Source of the DNA: CAVVIO01 sp963748095
Lineage (GTDB): Bacteria; Bacteroidota; Bacteroidia; Bacteroidales; UBA10428
Assembly: GCA_963748095.1 (NCBI GenBank)
Contig: CAVVIO010000001.1
Span: forward strand, 186,001 to 250,000
DNA length: 64,000 nt
Direction of reading: 5' to 3'
The stretch's first letter is position 1, and each line of letters opens with the position of its first letter. Below are positions 8,782 through 19,301 of this stretch, piece by piece. The translations under genes were made by a program, and so were the position numbers. The notes under the pieces were generated by a model. It was not told the origin of the DNA, ran no database searches, and saw only the letters and a list, made by a program, of their open reading frames with translations.

Positions 8782-11700
8782 TTATTTTAATGCAATTGCC
8801 GGAAAATTTAAATCGAAACAAGTACCACTTGGTTTACAGGAATACAATCTGAAAGTACCATTGAGAGATTTTGATCTGCTGTAAATATTCGATATGCCCC
8901 TGCCCGTATTTTCCGGATTATTTATTTTGTCGATATCAATACCGACACCATCGTCCTTATAATTAAGATTCACATGTTCCGAATCATAAGAAATATTGAT
9001 AAGAATATTTTTTGCTTTTGCATGTTTTAATGTGTTATTTATTAATTCCTTAATAATTCTGTACATGGAAGTTTCCATATCACTTGAAAACCGGAGTTCG
9101 TGCAAATTTGTTTCAACCTGCAGATTAATATTCTGTACAATTTTGTTTGTAAAAGATTCTATTGCCGGTATAACACCATAGTTAGCCAGGATATGAGGAC
9201 TGAGGTCATTTGAAATCTCTTTGGTTGTGATAATAGCCTCTTTAACAATCTCATTGATTTGTTTGATGATAAAATCCATCTTTTTTTTATTGCTGTCAGT
9301 CTGAATGGAATTGATGTACATTTTTACGCTGGAAAGCAATGGTCCCAGATCATCATGGATGTTGCGTGCGAATTTTTCCCTTTCCTGTTCTTCGGTTCTG
9401 ATAATTGCATCCAGTACTTTTTTTTCCATTTGTTTTCTTTCTCTTATATCCCTGATAATGGATAACACAACTCTCATTCCCTCATATTCAATAAGTTTAC
9501 TGCTGATTTCGATAGGGATTGTTTTACCCTGACTGGTAATAATTTCTATTTCAACGGTTGGAACCGGTTTATTCAATTTAAGGTCCTCAAGTCTTTGATT
9601 CAGAACAGGCTGATAACTCATTGGCATCAGGTCGGATAAATTTAATTTTTTCAGAGCATTTTTTGAGATGCCATACTCTTTCAAAAGTACACTGTTAGCA
9701 TCCAGAAGGGTTTTATCGAGTTTTGAAATCAGTATACCATCACTTGAATTTTCAAAAATATTTCTGAATTTTTGTTCACTCACCTTCAGCGCCTGTTCGG
9801 CCTTTTTTCTGTCGGTAATATTTCTTACGATCGCCTGAACGAAAACATCATTTCCCAGCTCTATTTTATTCAGCGTAACTTCGGCATCGAATTGAACGCC
9901 GTCTGATCTGATATGTTGCCATTCAAAGAATTGCGGACCTTTATCCAAAGCAGCCTGTATCTTTTTTTGAGCACTGTCTTTTGACAATGTTCCATCGGGT
10001 TGAAATTCAGGAGAAAAAGCATAAGGAGGTTGATTAATGATTTGTGATTTCGTACAGGCAAACATTTTGAGAGTGGCAGAATTACAATCGATAAACCGGT
10101 TACCTTTCATCATAAAAATTGCATCACTGGCGGTTTCAAACAAAAGGCGAAATTTTTCTTCACTTTCGCGTAATGCCTGGTCGGCATATTTTCTTTCGGT
10201 GATATCAATGATGGTACCAACCATTCTCACAGCTTTCTTTTCCTCGTCCCATTCTACGGTTTTTCCTCTTCCCAATACCCAAATCCAGTCATTACTTTTT
10301 GTCCTGACCCGGTATTCTATTTCAAAATTATCCCCTTTTTTGTAAAGGTATTTATTTACTATCCGTAATGTTTTTTCTTCATCATCGGGATGAACAAACT
10401 GAAGCCAGGTACCACTTTTCGATTTAAAGTCTTCGGGCTTGTAACCAAGCATATCGAAATACCGGGGACTGTAAAAAACCTCACCGGTTTTTACATTCCA
10501 GTCCCACAAACCATCCGAAGTTGCTTCCAGGGCAAGTTTCAGTCTGTTTTCGCTTTCTCTCAATGCTATTTCTGCTTTTTTACGTTCTGTAATATCGAAA
10601 AGAGCCCCGATAATCCCGGTGATGTTACCTTCTGCATCTGTATATACGGCTTTGTTGAAACTAAAATCCATAAGATCCCCATTTCTGGCCAGTAACGGAG
10701 CTTCGAAATTTTGCGGGGATTTTAATTTTAATAACTCATCATCCTTTGACTTATAAATTTGAGATAATTCTGCCGGGAAAAGGTCAAAGTCTGTTTTCCC
10801 GATAACATCTTTTCGTCCAAATCCGGAATACTTTTCAAATGTAGAATTACATCCCTTGTAATTACCATTTTTATCTTTATAATAAACGGGAATGGGAATA
10901 GTCTCAAGCAATGCGTTCAGGAATTCTTTTTGTTCTATTTCTTTTCTTTCAGCTTCCGTTTTTTCAGTAATGTCCCTTATAAAAACCTGCAATCTTCCAT
11001 CTTCAAGTTTCTGTGTTATCATTTCAACGGGAACTTTGGTACCGTCTTTCCTTTTCATTGTTCTGAAGTTAACCACCACTTTTCCAATATCTACAAGATC
11101 ATATCTCAACGGTTTGACTTCCAGTTCATCTTTATCGAAAAAAGTGCTAAAATTCTTTTGGAGGATTTCTTCTTTTGAATATCCGAGAATATTACTAACA
11201 CTAATGTTTGCTTCGGTAATTATACCTAACCTGTTACCAACAAATATTCCATCAGCAGCCTGTTCAAACAGTGTGCGATAACGTTGTTCGCTGGTTGCAA
11301 GGGCATCTTCGGTTTTTTTTCGTTCGGTGATGTCCCTTACTACGGCAAGAACCCTTTTATGCCCGCCAATATTTGCCTGCCGGAGAGAAGTTTCAACCCA
11401 GAAATATTCCCCGTTTTTTTTACGGGAAAGCCATTCAAAAATCTGTGGGCCATCTTTTACGGTTTTTTGAATTTTTTCAAGTGCACTAATATATTTGTAT
11501 GTGCTAATGTTTGCACTAATACTTTCTAAATTATCACTTAATTCACTTTTATTTTCATACCCATACATTTCAAGCATAGCCTGATTTACATCCAGAATTT
11601 TACCGCTGGTTATTTCATGTATAAGAATGGCATCACTGGGAGCATTAAATATTTCCCGGTAATTTCTTTCACTTTCTGTGAGTGAATTAAATGTATTTTT

Positions 11701-14700
11701 GCGTTGAATGGCGCTGGTAAAAATTTCACCGACAACTTTCAGTAATGATATTTCATCGTTCAGCCAGAAGCGATCATCCATATTGGAAGTAAATCCGAGA
11801 ATACCGTTTACTTTACCCTGATATACAACCGGAACATCAATAAGAGAATTGATTTTCCGCATTTCAATGAACCTTTTTTCAGATTTTGCCTCTTTTGGCA
11901 GCTCCTTTAGGGAGGAAATGGAAATAACTTCCTGGTTTTTAATTTTAGACATCCACCAGGGGAGTTTATCTATCGGCAGTTTCTGAAAATTCTTTTTAGA
12001 GATGCCGGATTTATTTTTGTTCCAAAGATGAATCATACTGAAATTACTCCAGTCTTCGGAGATTTGGTAAAGGTAACCAGAATCTGTACCAGCCAAATCG
12101 CCAATCTCTCCAAGAGCTTGTTCTATATTAGCGTCCACTTCATTCGGGGCGATATTTATAAAGCGGGTGGAAATATCTGAGATCAATTTTTCAAATTTAC
12201 TGCGGTAAGCAAGAGCTTCTGCTGCTTTTTTTCTTTCAGTAATATCTCTTACAACGGATAATATCCTCTGTTCTCCGCTTATTTCGGTTAACTTCAGGTT
12301 AACCTCTGTCCAAAAGGTTTCCCCTGTTTTTTTTCGGGCAAGCCATTCAAATTCCTGGTCTCCTTCACGAATTGCAGCTCTGATTTTTTCATAAGCCGTG
12401 TTTTGATCGTAAGGTGCTTTCCCCAACGAAAAGTTATTAGAGGATAATGTAAGCGCTTCATCGTATGTACAATTGTACATGTTCAGCATGGTATTATTTA
12501 CGTCAACTACCATACCCGTCATAGCATCGTGAATAAAAATAGCTTCACTGGTGGCATTAAAAATTTCACGGTAATTTCTTTCACTGTTTTTAAGGGCATT
12601 TTCTGCTTTTTTTCGTTCAGAAATATCTGAAGTAAAAGAAAAAACGTATTCACTTCCATTAAAATCCAGGTAACTGAAATGTTCTTCAACAGGAATCCGT
12701 TTTCCGTCTTTTTTCAGCAGTTCGGTTTCCATAACCCTTGTTTTTTCTCTTTTAAGCTTTTTCCACCTTTCCTTCCACGATTGTTTTGTGATTTCTGCAC
12801 GAATGTCGTATACATGCATATTGAGTAACTCTCCACGCGAGTAACCCAGATTTTTTATAGCAGCCTCGTTGACATATATAAATTTACCATCGGGGCCAAA
12901 CCAGAAAATGGAATTGTTACTATTATCGATGGAATATTGCACCAGGCGTTGCATCTCTTCTGCCTGTTTAAGCCGTGTAATATCAATAATATATCCGTCA
13001 AAAACCAGATTTCCATGATTATCGTTATGAGGGGCACATTTTATATGCAGCCAGTTTAATTTTTCCCTGTTTTTAAAATAGCGTAATTCGACCTCCAGTA
13101 TCTCCAGGTTCTTTATAGAATTTTCAAACGCTTCAGTTAAAGCCGGAAGGTCATCGGGATAAATATTTTCAAGTAAATAATCAACTTTGGTTTCCATTAA
13201 TTTATTACGGGGAATCCCAAGGATTTTTGATAGGTTTGCACTTCCGTAATTAATATGATAATTTCTGTTTTTGGTTATTGTCACACGCAAAATGGCCCCT
13301 TCAGGAAGATTATCGTTCAGGGTCCTGATCCTTTCTTCACGCTCCAGTAATTCTTCTGTTCGTTCTTTTACAATTTTTTCCAGGTGAAAACGATAATTTT
13401 CAAGTTCATGTTCCGATTTTCTTTTTTCTGTAATATCACGGGAAATACTACCAATGAAATTGCCTTTTTCTGTTTCTATTGGAAAAGTATTAATCGTAAT
13501 TATTTTATTTTTTCCCTCTACAGAAGAAATTTCAAATTCCGATTCCTGTTTTGTATTATGAGAGAAAACATAATTCAGTTTATTAATAGACGTCTGACTA
13601 TCAGTATTTAATTCATTTTTACTGGGATTGCCTTTTAAAATATCTTTTTCAATTTCAATAAAATTTTTGCCGAGGACATCGTTCTTTTTTATTCCGAAAA
13701 TTTGTTCCATGCTTTTATTCCATTCCAGCACAGAGGAATCTGCATTAAACAAAGAAATACCATCAGAGGACTGTTCTATAAAACTCCGGAATTTGATTTC
13801 ACTTTCTCTTAGCGCTTCTTCGGTCTTTACCCGTTCTCCAATTTCATTTTGCAACAATGAATTCATGGAGGCCAACTCTTCGTTTTTCTGATACAACACT
13901 TCATTGGTTGCCATCATCTCTTCATTCAGAGATTCAATTTTTATAGTTCGTTCTTTAACCAGTTCTTTCAGGTTATTCCTGTGCTTTTCGAGTTCGAAAT
14001 AAGCATGATGTTGAAAAGTGATGTCTTCGTAAACACCCAGGACACCAATTATTTTGTTGTCGGTATTAAGTAGTGGAATCTTACTTGTTTTGATCCATAT
14101 TTTTTCATTATTTGGATTCACTTGTTGTTCCTCGTAGTTTAGCATAGGACGGCCATTGCCGATCACAAAATTATCATCTGCCTGGTATTTGTCTGCGATT
14201 TCTTTCCAAGGCATTTCATAATCATTTTTTCCAATAATTTCATAAGTAGATTTTAAGCCTGCGTCATCCGCAAAATTTTTATTACAGCCCAGGTAATTAA
14301 GATGAAGATCTTTCCAGAAAACACTTACAGGTATTGTATTTAATATGGATTGTAACATTAGTTGAGATTCCCTGAGTTCCTGTTCATATTTTTTCAAGTC
14401 GGACATTTCTCTTGCTATACCCCAGAAACCAACCGGTTTATTTTTCTCTTTTATAAGATATACCTGTATTTCAACAGGAATATTTTTGCCGTCTTTACGC
14501 TGGTATTCTTTTTCATAAATGGGTGAAAAACCTTGTTTTAAAACCTGTTCCTGTATTATTCTTTGTTCGAATTGCTGCCATTTTTCCGGAGTTATTTTTT
14601 TTATGGAAAGTTTTTTTAATTCATTTTCACTGTAATTTACTATTTTACAAAAAGCAGCATTACATTCCTTGAAATTTCCATCCAGATCTGTTTGTATAAA

Positions 14701-15240
14701 CCCATCACGCATGTTTTTAAAAAGCACCTTGAGTGTTTCATGTGATTTCCACACATGGTGATTTTTTATAGAATCTGTTTCCGATTTATTATCGGTTACA
14801 TTTATTCCGGAAACTGGTTTTATGATTAACTGAACAACATTTATGTTTTTTATTTTATCAATATGGTTAGCTATAATGTCTGCTTCCAAAAATTCTTTTG
14901 CGTTTCGTTTAAACTTCCATGTAAAGTGGTTGTCTTTTGCGAGGTTAACTTCGTTGATCAGATTTGAAAATTCATTTCTTACAGAAGAATTTGCCATAAG
15001 CTCATCCGGGAAAAAATCAAATAATGAGGCATTAATGAGGTTTTGTTTTTCACGGCCAAAAAATAATTCTGCTTTTTCATTGCAATCAACAATTCTATCT
15101 GCTTCGAGGGAAATAACAGCATATTCCGAATTTTCCATCAGTTTCCTGTATTGAATGCCGGTCATACGAAGCTGTCGGTTTTCATCTTCAAGTTGATGAA
15201 GCCTCTTTTCCATTTCATCGTAGGATAATTTATTTTTCAT
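8782..15240 (-). CDS. Giant multi-PAS/GAF sensor histidine kinase (HisKA_3 type)
   Basis: A 2152-residue kinase without transmembrane segments. By counting the linker motif (IT-ERKKAE-like) I find 13 PAS domains, with one GAF domain between the seventh and eighth (around FEKLISDISTRFINIAPNE to NFNSL-like sequence) and coiled-coil spacers after PAS 3 and 4. The transmitter is at the C-terminus: a HisKA_3 dimerisation helix EREKFARNIHDDLGP with the phospho-acceptor His at about 1962, then HATPase motifs KELINNTLKHA, DDGVGID and GRGISNI. This kinase class signals to NarL-type regulators, and one lies immediately downstream. Being soluble and so rich in PAS domains, it probably integrates several intracellular cues such as redox state or small ligands; no ligand can be named from sequence. 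Confidence 0.93.
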   Translation of the reverse strand: MKNKLSYDEMEKRLHQLEDENRQLRMTGIQYRKLMENSEYAVISLEADRIVDCNEKAELFFGREKQNLINASLFDFFPDELMANSSVRNEFSNLINEVNLAKDNHFTWKFKRNAKEFLEADIIANHIDKIKNINVVQLIIKPVSGINVTDNKSETDSIKNHHVWKSHETLKVLFKNMRDGFIQTDLDGNFKECNAAFCKIVNYSENELKKLSIKKITPEKWQQFEQRIIQEQVLKQGFSPIYEKEYQRKDGKNIPVEIQVYLIKEKNKPVGFWGIAREMSDLKKYEQELRESQLMLQSILNTIPVSVFWKDLHLNYLGCNKNFADDAGLKSTYEIIGKNDYEMPWKEIADKYQADDNFVIGNGRPMLNYEEQQVNPNNEKIWIKTSKIPLLNTDNKIIGVLGVYEDITFQHHAYFELEKHRNNLKELVKERTIKIESLNEEMMATNEVLYQKNEELASMNSLLQNEIGERVKTEEALRESEIKFRSFIEQSSDGISLFNADSSVLEWNKSMEQIFGIKKNDVLGKNFIEIEKDILKGNPSKNELNTDSQTSINKLNYVFSHNTKQESEFEISSVEGKNKIITINTFPIETEKGNFIGSISRDITEKRKSEHELENYRFHLEKIVKERTEELLEREERIRTLNDNLPEGAILRVTITKNRNYHINYGSANLSKILGIPRNKLMETKVDYLLENIYPDDLPALTEAFENSIKNLEILEVELRYFKNREKLNWLHIKCAPHNDNHGNLVFDGYIIDITRLKQAEEMQRLVQYSIDNSNNSIFWFGPDGKFIYVNEAAIKNLGYSRGELLNMHVYDIRAEITKQSWKERWKKLKREKTRVMETELLKKDGKRIPVEEHFSYLDFNGSEYVFSFTSDISERKKAENALKNSERNYREIFNATSEAIFIHDAMTGMVVDVNNTMLNMYNCTYDEALTLSSNNFSLGKAPYDQNTAYEKIRAAIREGDQEFEWLARKKTGETFWTEVNLKLTEISGEQRILSVVRDITERKKAAEALAYRSKFEKLISDISTRFINIAPNEVDANIEQALGEIGDLAGTDSGYLYQISEDWSNFSMIHLWNKNKSGISKKNFQKLPIDKLPWWMSKIKNQEVISISSLKELPKEAKSEKRFIEMRKINSLIDVPVVYQGKVNGILGFTSNMDDRFWLNDEISLLKVVGEIFTSAIQRKNTFNSLTESERNYREIFNAPSDAILIHEITSGKILDVNQAMLEMYGYENKSELSDNLESISANISTYKYISALEKIQKTVKDGPQIFEWLSRKKNGEYFWVETSLRQANIGGHKRVLAVVRDITERKKTEDALATSEQRYRTLFEQAADGIFVGNRLGIITEANISVSNILGYSKEEILQKNFSTFFDKDELEVKPLRYDLVDIGKVVVNFRTMKRKDGTKVPVEMITQKLEDGRLQVFIRDITEKTEAERKEIEQKEFLNALLETIPIPVYYKDKNGNYKGCNSTFEKYSGFGRKDVIGKTDFDLFPAELSQIYKSKDDELLKLKSPQNFEAPLLARNGDLMDFSFNKAVYTDAEGNITGIIGALFDITERKKAEIALRESENRLKLALEATSDGLWDWNVKTGEVFYSPRYFDMLGYKPEDFKSKSGTWLQFVHPDDEEKTLRIVNKYLYKKGDNFEIEYRVRTKSNDWIWVLGRGKTVEWDEEKKAVRMVGTIIDITERKYADQALRESEEKFRLLFETASDAIFMMKGNRFIDCNSATLKMFACTKSQIINQPPYAFSPEFQPDGTLSKDSAQKKIQAALDKGPQFFEWQHIRSDGVQFDAEVTLNKIELGNDVFVQAIVRNITDRKKAEQALKVSEQKFRNIFENSSDGILISKLDKTLLDANSVLLKEYGISKNALKKLNLSDLMPMSYQPVLNQRLEDLKLNKPVPTVEIEIITSQGKTIPIEISSKLIEYEGMRVVLSIIRDIRERKQMEKKVLDAIIRTEEQEREKFARNIHDDLGPLLSSVKMYINSIQTDSNKKKMDFIIKQINEIVKEAIITTKEISNDLSPHILANYGVIPAIESFTNKIVQNINLQVETNLHELRFSSDMETSMYRIIKELINNTLKHAKAKNILINISYDSEHVNLNYKDDGVGIDIDKINNPENTGRGISNIYSRSKSLNGTFRLYSCKPSGTCFDLNFPAIALK

Positions 15241-15389
15241 TTTATCCTTTATTAGTATTAAATGATCAATTTCACGTTATAAATGTTGCGGCTATATTAT
15301 TTTTAAGGTACGAAAATAATTTTCTTTACGTATATCCGGTGATAAAAAAATAGTCAACTTTGCTGTGCAACCTGAAAGAAATTAACAAA

Positions 15390-16526
15390 ATGGCTGGAAT
15401 ATATGTTCATATACCTTTTTGCCGGAAATTATGTTATTATTGTGATTTTCACTTTTCGGTATCTTTTAAAAAAAAGGATGCTGTAGTAGAATCAATTCTA
15501 AAGGAAATTGAATTACAAAAAAATTATCTGGGGGATGATAAAATAAATACTATTTATCTGGGAGGAGGGACCCCCTCTGTATTGACCATACATGAAATAA
15601 ACGCAATTTTTGAGACCATATACCGGAACTTCGTTATTTCGGAAGATGTTGAAGTTACGATGGAAGCTAATCCTGATGACCTGACCACGGAATATTTAAA
15701 AACATTATATGAAGAAAGTCCCGTAAAAAGGTTAAGTATCGGCACACAATCTTTCCGCGATGAGGATTTGAAAATGATGAACCGCAGACATACGGCAAAT
15801 GAAGCAATAACAGCAGTTCGCAACAGTCAGAAAGCTGGGTTTAACAATATTAATATCGACCTGATATATGGAATTCCGGGACTTAGCATGAACGCCTGGA
15901 AGAATAATCTCGAAGAAGCTTTTCACCTGGGAATACAGCATATATCTGCATATCACCTGACCTTTGAGCCAAAAACGGTGTTCTGGCGTTATGTCAGCCA
16001 GGGAAAGTTAAAGCCGGTAAAAGAAGATTTAAGCCTGAAACAATTTGAATGGCTTGTTCAGAAGTCTTCTGAACAAGGATTTATTCATTATGAGATTTCA
16101 AATTTTGCCAGGGAAGGATATTTTTCAAAACACAACACCAATTACTGGAAACAGGAAAAATACCTCGGAATAGGACCTTCGGCACATTCCTATAACCTAA
16201 CCTCACGGCAATGGAATGTGGCTGATAATGCCAAATATGTGGAAGCTCTCGCAAATAATTCTATTCCTTTCGAAAAGGAAGAACTGGGAGCGGAAACAAG
16301 TTATAACGATTATCTGCTTACCTCGTTGAGGACAATGTGGGGAGCAGACCTAATCTACATGAAAGAAAAAATCGGAGAAAAATATGCTGACTGTTTTTTA
16401 CGGCAATCCCAGAAATTTATCGATAACGGAGAGATGGTTCGAAACGGCAACGCTTTTATTTTGAGCCTGAAGGGTAAATTCCTGGCAGATTACATAATAT
16501 CGGAATTAATGTATGTCGGGGTATAA
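15390..16526 (+). CDS. hemW: Radical SAM protein HemW (heme chaperone / HemN-like)
   Basis: A 378-residue radical SAM enzyme. The N-terminus MAGIYVHIPFCRKLCYYCDFHF carries the CxxxCxxC cluster motif followed by D-F, which fits HemW rather than true coproporphyrinogen oxidase HemN (CxxxCxxCxC). Further HemW/HemN blocks are TIYLGGGTPSVL, VEVTMEANPDDL, RLSIGTQSF, NIDLIYGIPG, ISAYHLTFEP, HYEISNFA and LGIGPSAHSY. HemW is now viewed as a heme-binding chaperone delivering heme to respiratory enzymes. The frame is open 10 codons further upstream, but ATG 15390 coincides with the family start. It is convergent with cysS, with 3 bases between the stops. Confidence 0.93.
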   Translation: MAGIYVHIPFCRKLCYYCDFHFSVSFKKKDAVVESILKEIELQKNYLGDDKINTIYLGGGTPSVLTIHEINAIFETIYRNFVISEDVEVTMEANPDDLTTEYLKTLYEESPVKRLSIGTQSFRDEDLKMMNRRHTANEAITAVRNSQKAGFNNINIDLIYGIPGLSMNAWKNNLEEAFHLGIQHISAYHLTFEPKTVFWRYVSQGKLKPVKEDLSLKQFEWLVQKSSEQGFIHYEISNFAREGYFSKHNTNYWKQEKYLGIGPSAHSYNLTSRQWNVADNAKYVEALANNSIPFEKEELGAETSYNDYLLTSLRTMWGADLIYMKEKIGEKYADCFLRQSQKFIDNGEMVRNGNAFILSLKGKFLADYIISELMYVGV

Positions 16527-16529
16527 CCC

Positions 16530-18005
16530 TCAGTCTTTTATTTCCCATTCAACCCCGTCTTTTGTATCTTTTATTTCGATCCCCAGACTGTTAAGCTGTT
16601 TGCGAATACTGTCGGAAGTGCCGAAATCTTTCCTGGCTTTGGCTTCTTTTCGCAGATCGAGTAAAAGCTCAATTAGTCCGGGAGTAAGGGTATCGCTATT
16701 TGTAGCCTTCTCTTCAATTTTTAGCCCAAGGATATCCGAAACAAAAGTCCGGTACAACGCTTTCATTTGTTCCAGGTCAGGCTGATTTATCGTTTCTTTA
16801 TTTTCCTTAATCAGATTGATCAGCTTCACACCATCGAACAGGTGTGAAATAGCAATGGGAGTATTCAGATCGTCATTCATAGCCGCATAACATTTGCCTT
16901 CCAGATCCTGAACATCAACTGAGGATTTTTCGGAAGGTTGAAGTTTTTCCAGTGTTTCCAAAGCTTTCAGTAAACGGTCAAGGCCTTTTTCCGAGGCATC
17001 GAGTGCTTCATTTGAAAAATCGAGAGTACTCCTGTAATGTGCCTGTAAAATAAAAAACCGGATCGTCATTGGCGAAAATGCACGATCGAGTGACGGGTGA
17101 TCACCCGAAAAAAATTCATTGAGCGAAATGGAATTATTTAACGATTTTCCCATTTTCTGCCCATTGATGGTAATCATATTATTATGCATCCAGTATTTCA
17201 CATGGTCTTTTCCGTTGGCAGCCACCGACTGGGCAATTTCACATTCGTGATGCGGGAACATTAAATCGAGGCCCCCGCCATGAATGTCAAATTCATCCCC
17301 TAAATATTTCATGCTCATAGCCGAACATTCGAGGTGCCAGCCGGGAAAACCTTCACTCCATATTGACGGCCAGTGCATGATGTGTGCAGGAGAACTTTTT
17401 TTCCAAAGCGCAAAATCAAAACTGTTCCGCTTTTCTTCCTGACCGTCAAGTTTACGTGTATTACTTTGTAAATCTTCAGTTTTCCGGCCCGATAACCGAC
17501 CGTAATGATGCAACTTATCGTATTTCTCCACATCGAAATAGATCGACCCGTTTACTTCATAACCAAAACCATTCTCCAGAATTTTTTTCACCAGTTCCTG
17601 TTGTTCAATAATATGTCCGGAAGCATGTGGTTCTATACTGGGAGGAAGTACATTCAATTGTTGCATGTTCTGCTGAAAATGATTGACATATTGCTGAACC
17701 ACTTCCATGGGTTCCAGTTGTTCCAGCCGGGCCGCTTTAGTTATCTTATCTTCTCCTTCATCTTCCAACTCGTTTTCGAGATGTCCAACATCTGTGATAT
17801 TTCTTACATACCGCACTTTATACCCGAGGTGACGAAGAAAACGGAACAACACATCGAAAGTGATAACTGACCGGGCATGTCCCAGGTGGGCATCTCCGTA
17901 AACAGTAGGGCCACACACGTAAAGTCCGACATGCGGCGGGTGGATGGGTACGAATTTTTCTTTCTTTCGTGTAAGTGTATTGTATATATATAATTCTTTC
18001 GGCAT
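16530..18005 (-). CDS. cysS: Cysteinyl-tRNA synthetase
   Basis: A 491-residue class I aminoacyl-tRNA synthetase charging tRNA-Cys. It shows VGLYVCGPTVYGDAHLGHARS (zinc Cys and the HIGH box as HLGH), the zinc-binding segment EGFPGWHLECSAMSMKYLG and HHECEIAQS, and the KMSKS box as QKMGKSLNNSI. The C-terminal segment LRKEAKARKDFGTSDSIRKQLNSLGIEIKDTKDGVEW is diagnostic of CysS. Length is normal for the family. It is probably transcribed alone; the gene after it on this strand points the same way but starts after a 98-base gap upstream. Confidence 0.97.
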   Translation of the reverse strand: MPKELYIYNTLTRKKEKFVPIHPPHVGLYVCGPTVYGDAHLGHARSVITFDVLFRFLRHLGYKVRYVRNITDVGHLENELEDEGEDKITKAARLEQLEPMEVVQQYVNHFQQNMQQLNVLPPSIEPHASGHIIEQQELVKKILENGFGYEVNGSIYFDVEKYDKLHHYGRLSGRKTEDLQSNTRKLDGQEEKRNSFDFALWKKSSPAHIMHWPSIWSEGFPGWHLECSAMSMKYLGDEFDIHGGGLDLMFPHHECEIAQSVAANGKDHVKYWMHNNMITINGQKMGKSLNNSISLNEFFSGDHPSLDRAFSPMTIRFFILQAHYRSTLDFSNEALDASEKGLDRLLKALETLEKLQPSEKSSVDVQDLEGKCYAAMNDDLNTPIAISHLFDGVKLINLIKENKETINQPDLEQMKALYRTFVSDILGLKIEEKATNSDTLTPGLIELLLDLRKEAKARKDFGTSDSIRKQLNSLGIEIKDTKDGVEWEIKD

Positions 18006-18103
18006 GTTGTTGAACCGGTTATTTAAATAAGATTCGTAAAATTAATAATTATAATTGGAACCATTTGATCAATCCTGCAAAACACTTTATTGATATCCTC
18101 CTG

Positions 18104-18862
18104 TTAAAGGACTTTCATAGCTTCTTCATAACCAATCTGAAAGATCTCCTCCTTTTTTTTCAGGTCAAGGATTCCGAATTTTATAAGTAAAGGAGGTTCG
18201 ATAAAAATATCGAATTGCGATTTTTTTGATTCCAGGGACGAAGCTACGGCAAGATGAAAAGCACGTTCGGCCACACTTGCCACACCTTTTACCTGATCGA
18301 TCTTCCCGAGCGGATTTACATGAACACCGATTAGTTTTTTGCAGGAATTCTTAACGGGTTCAACAGGCAGGTTATCCATGATGCCACCATCGATGTATGC
18401 TATACTATCAATTTTTTTTACTTCGAATAAAACCGGGATACTTGCTGAAGCAATGACTGCATCAACAAGATTCCCCTCATAAAGATATTCGGCTTTTCCC
18501 TCATAAATATTGGTGGCACATATAATCAGTTTCTTTTTCAGATCTTCTATGTTTTTACTTCGCAGGTTGTCTTTTAGCAGGTTATGAAGGCCGTTAATAC
18601 GAAAAAATCCATGACGGGGAATAGTAGCTCTGAATAAATCCAGTAATTTTTTCCGGTTGAATATCTCAAGAATTTCTTCCGGCTCATAACCATCAGCATA
18701 AAAAGCTCCCACAATAGCTCCGGCACTGGTACCTGAAATAATTTCAGGATAGATATTTTTTTCATGAAGAGCTTTCAGAACGCCAATATGGGCAAATCCC
18801 CGGGCTGCGCCTCCACTTAAAACCAAACCGTATTTATATTCTTTAAAAATATTTAGCATCAT
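18104..18862 (-). CDS. Patatin-like phospholipase family protein
   Basis: A 252-residue patatin/RssA-like lipid acyl hydrolase. Motifs: oxyanion hole VLSGGAARGFAHIGVL (residues about 14-29), nucleophile Ser in ISGTSAGAIVGAFYA (GxSxG, about residue 46), and the catalytic Asp in AYIDGGIMDNLPVEP (DGG, about residue 155). There is no signal peptide, so it should act in the cytoplasm or at the inner membrane. Upstream of it lies the minisatellite-containing spacer; cysS follows on the same strand after 98 bases. The physiological lipid substrate is unknown. Confidence 0.9.
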   Translation of the reverse strand: MMLNIFKEYKYGLVLSGGAARGFAHIGVLKALHEKNIYPEIISGTSAGAIVGAFYADGYEPEEILEIFNRKKLLDLFRATIPRHGFFRINGLHNLLKDNLRSKNIEDLKKKLIICATNIYEGKAEYLYEGNLVDAVIASASIPVLFEVKKIDSIAYIDGGIMDNLPVEPVKNSCKKLIGVHVNPLGKIDQVKGVASVAERAFHLAVASSLESKKSQFDIFIEPPLLIKFGILDLKKKEEIFQIGYEEAMKVL

Positions 18863-19100
18863 TGAAAAATTTATCTAAAATATATTTAATTGTTGTGATT
18901 ACCTAAAATTATTTGAAGGAGCTTGTTTAATTTACCTAACAAAGGATTATAAAAAAGAATAAATTCCCTGTAATATGTAAAGGTTTGTACAACATTTCCG
19001 AAAAAACCATGGAAAATATCCGGGAATTCTTTAACAGCGAAAGGCTGAATAATGAAGTATGCTATAAATGCCCGGGAAGTTAGTGGAAACGAAGAGAAAC

Positions 19101-19247
19101 CGGGTGAAGCAAAGCACCATCGGCCCGAAGCAACGGACAAACGACTCGAAGCAAAGCACCAATCGGCCTGAAGCAACGGACAACCGGCCCGAAGCAAAGG
19201 ACAAAGGTGTGGAAGCAATAGCCGACGGGCATGAAGCAAAATACGAA
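19101..19247. repeat. Degenerate 21-bp minisatellite (seven units)
   Basis: Seven tandem units of 20-22 bases, each containing GAAGCAA, beginning at 19101, 19121, 19142, 19164, 19185, 19206 and 19227. Units 1 and 3 resemble each other, as do 2 and 4, so a 42-base higher-order period is present. The array is more GC-rich than its surroundings. On the plus strand the units read as 7-residue repeats of the form RPEATDN, but unit-length changes move them between two frames (39-codon frame from 19052; 64-codon frame from 19068). No conserved gene is recognisable in the spacer 18863-19301, so I treat it as a repeat rather than a gene. Confidence 0.7.
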
Positions 19248-19301
19248 CGGCCGCTTAATTAAATGGATTTTCGATAAATCTTTTAAAAAGGCGACTTTTT
19301 A

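Noticed and set aside
18886..19239. 117-codon minus-strand frame over the minisatellite
   Set aside because: Its Cys/Leu/Arg-rich N-terminal composition is simply the translation of the repeat, with no recognised family.
19068..19262. 64-codon plus-strand frame in the minisatellite as a gene
   Set aside because: The repeat units switch between two frames and no family or start context supports translation; recorded as a repeat instead.
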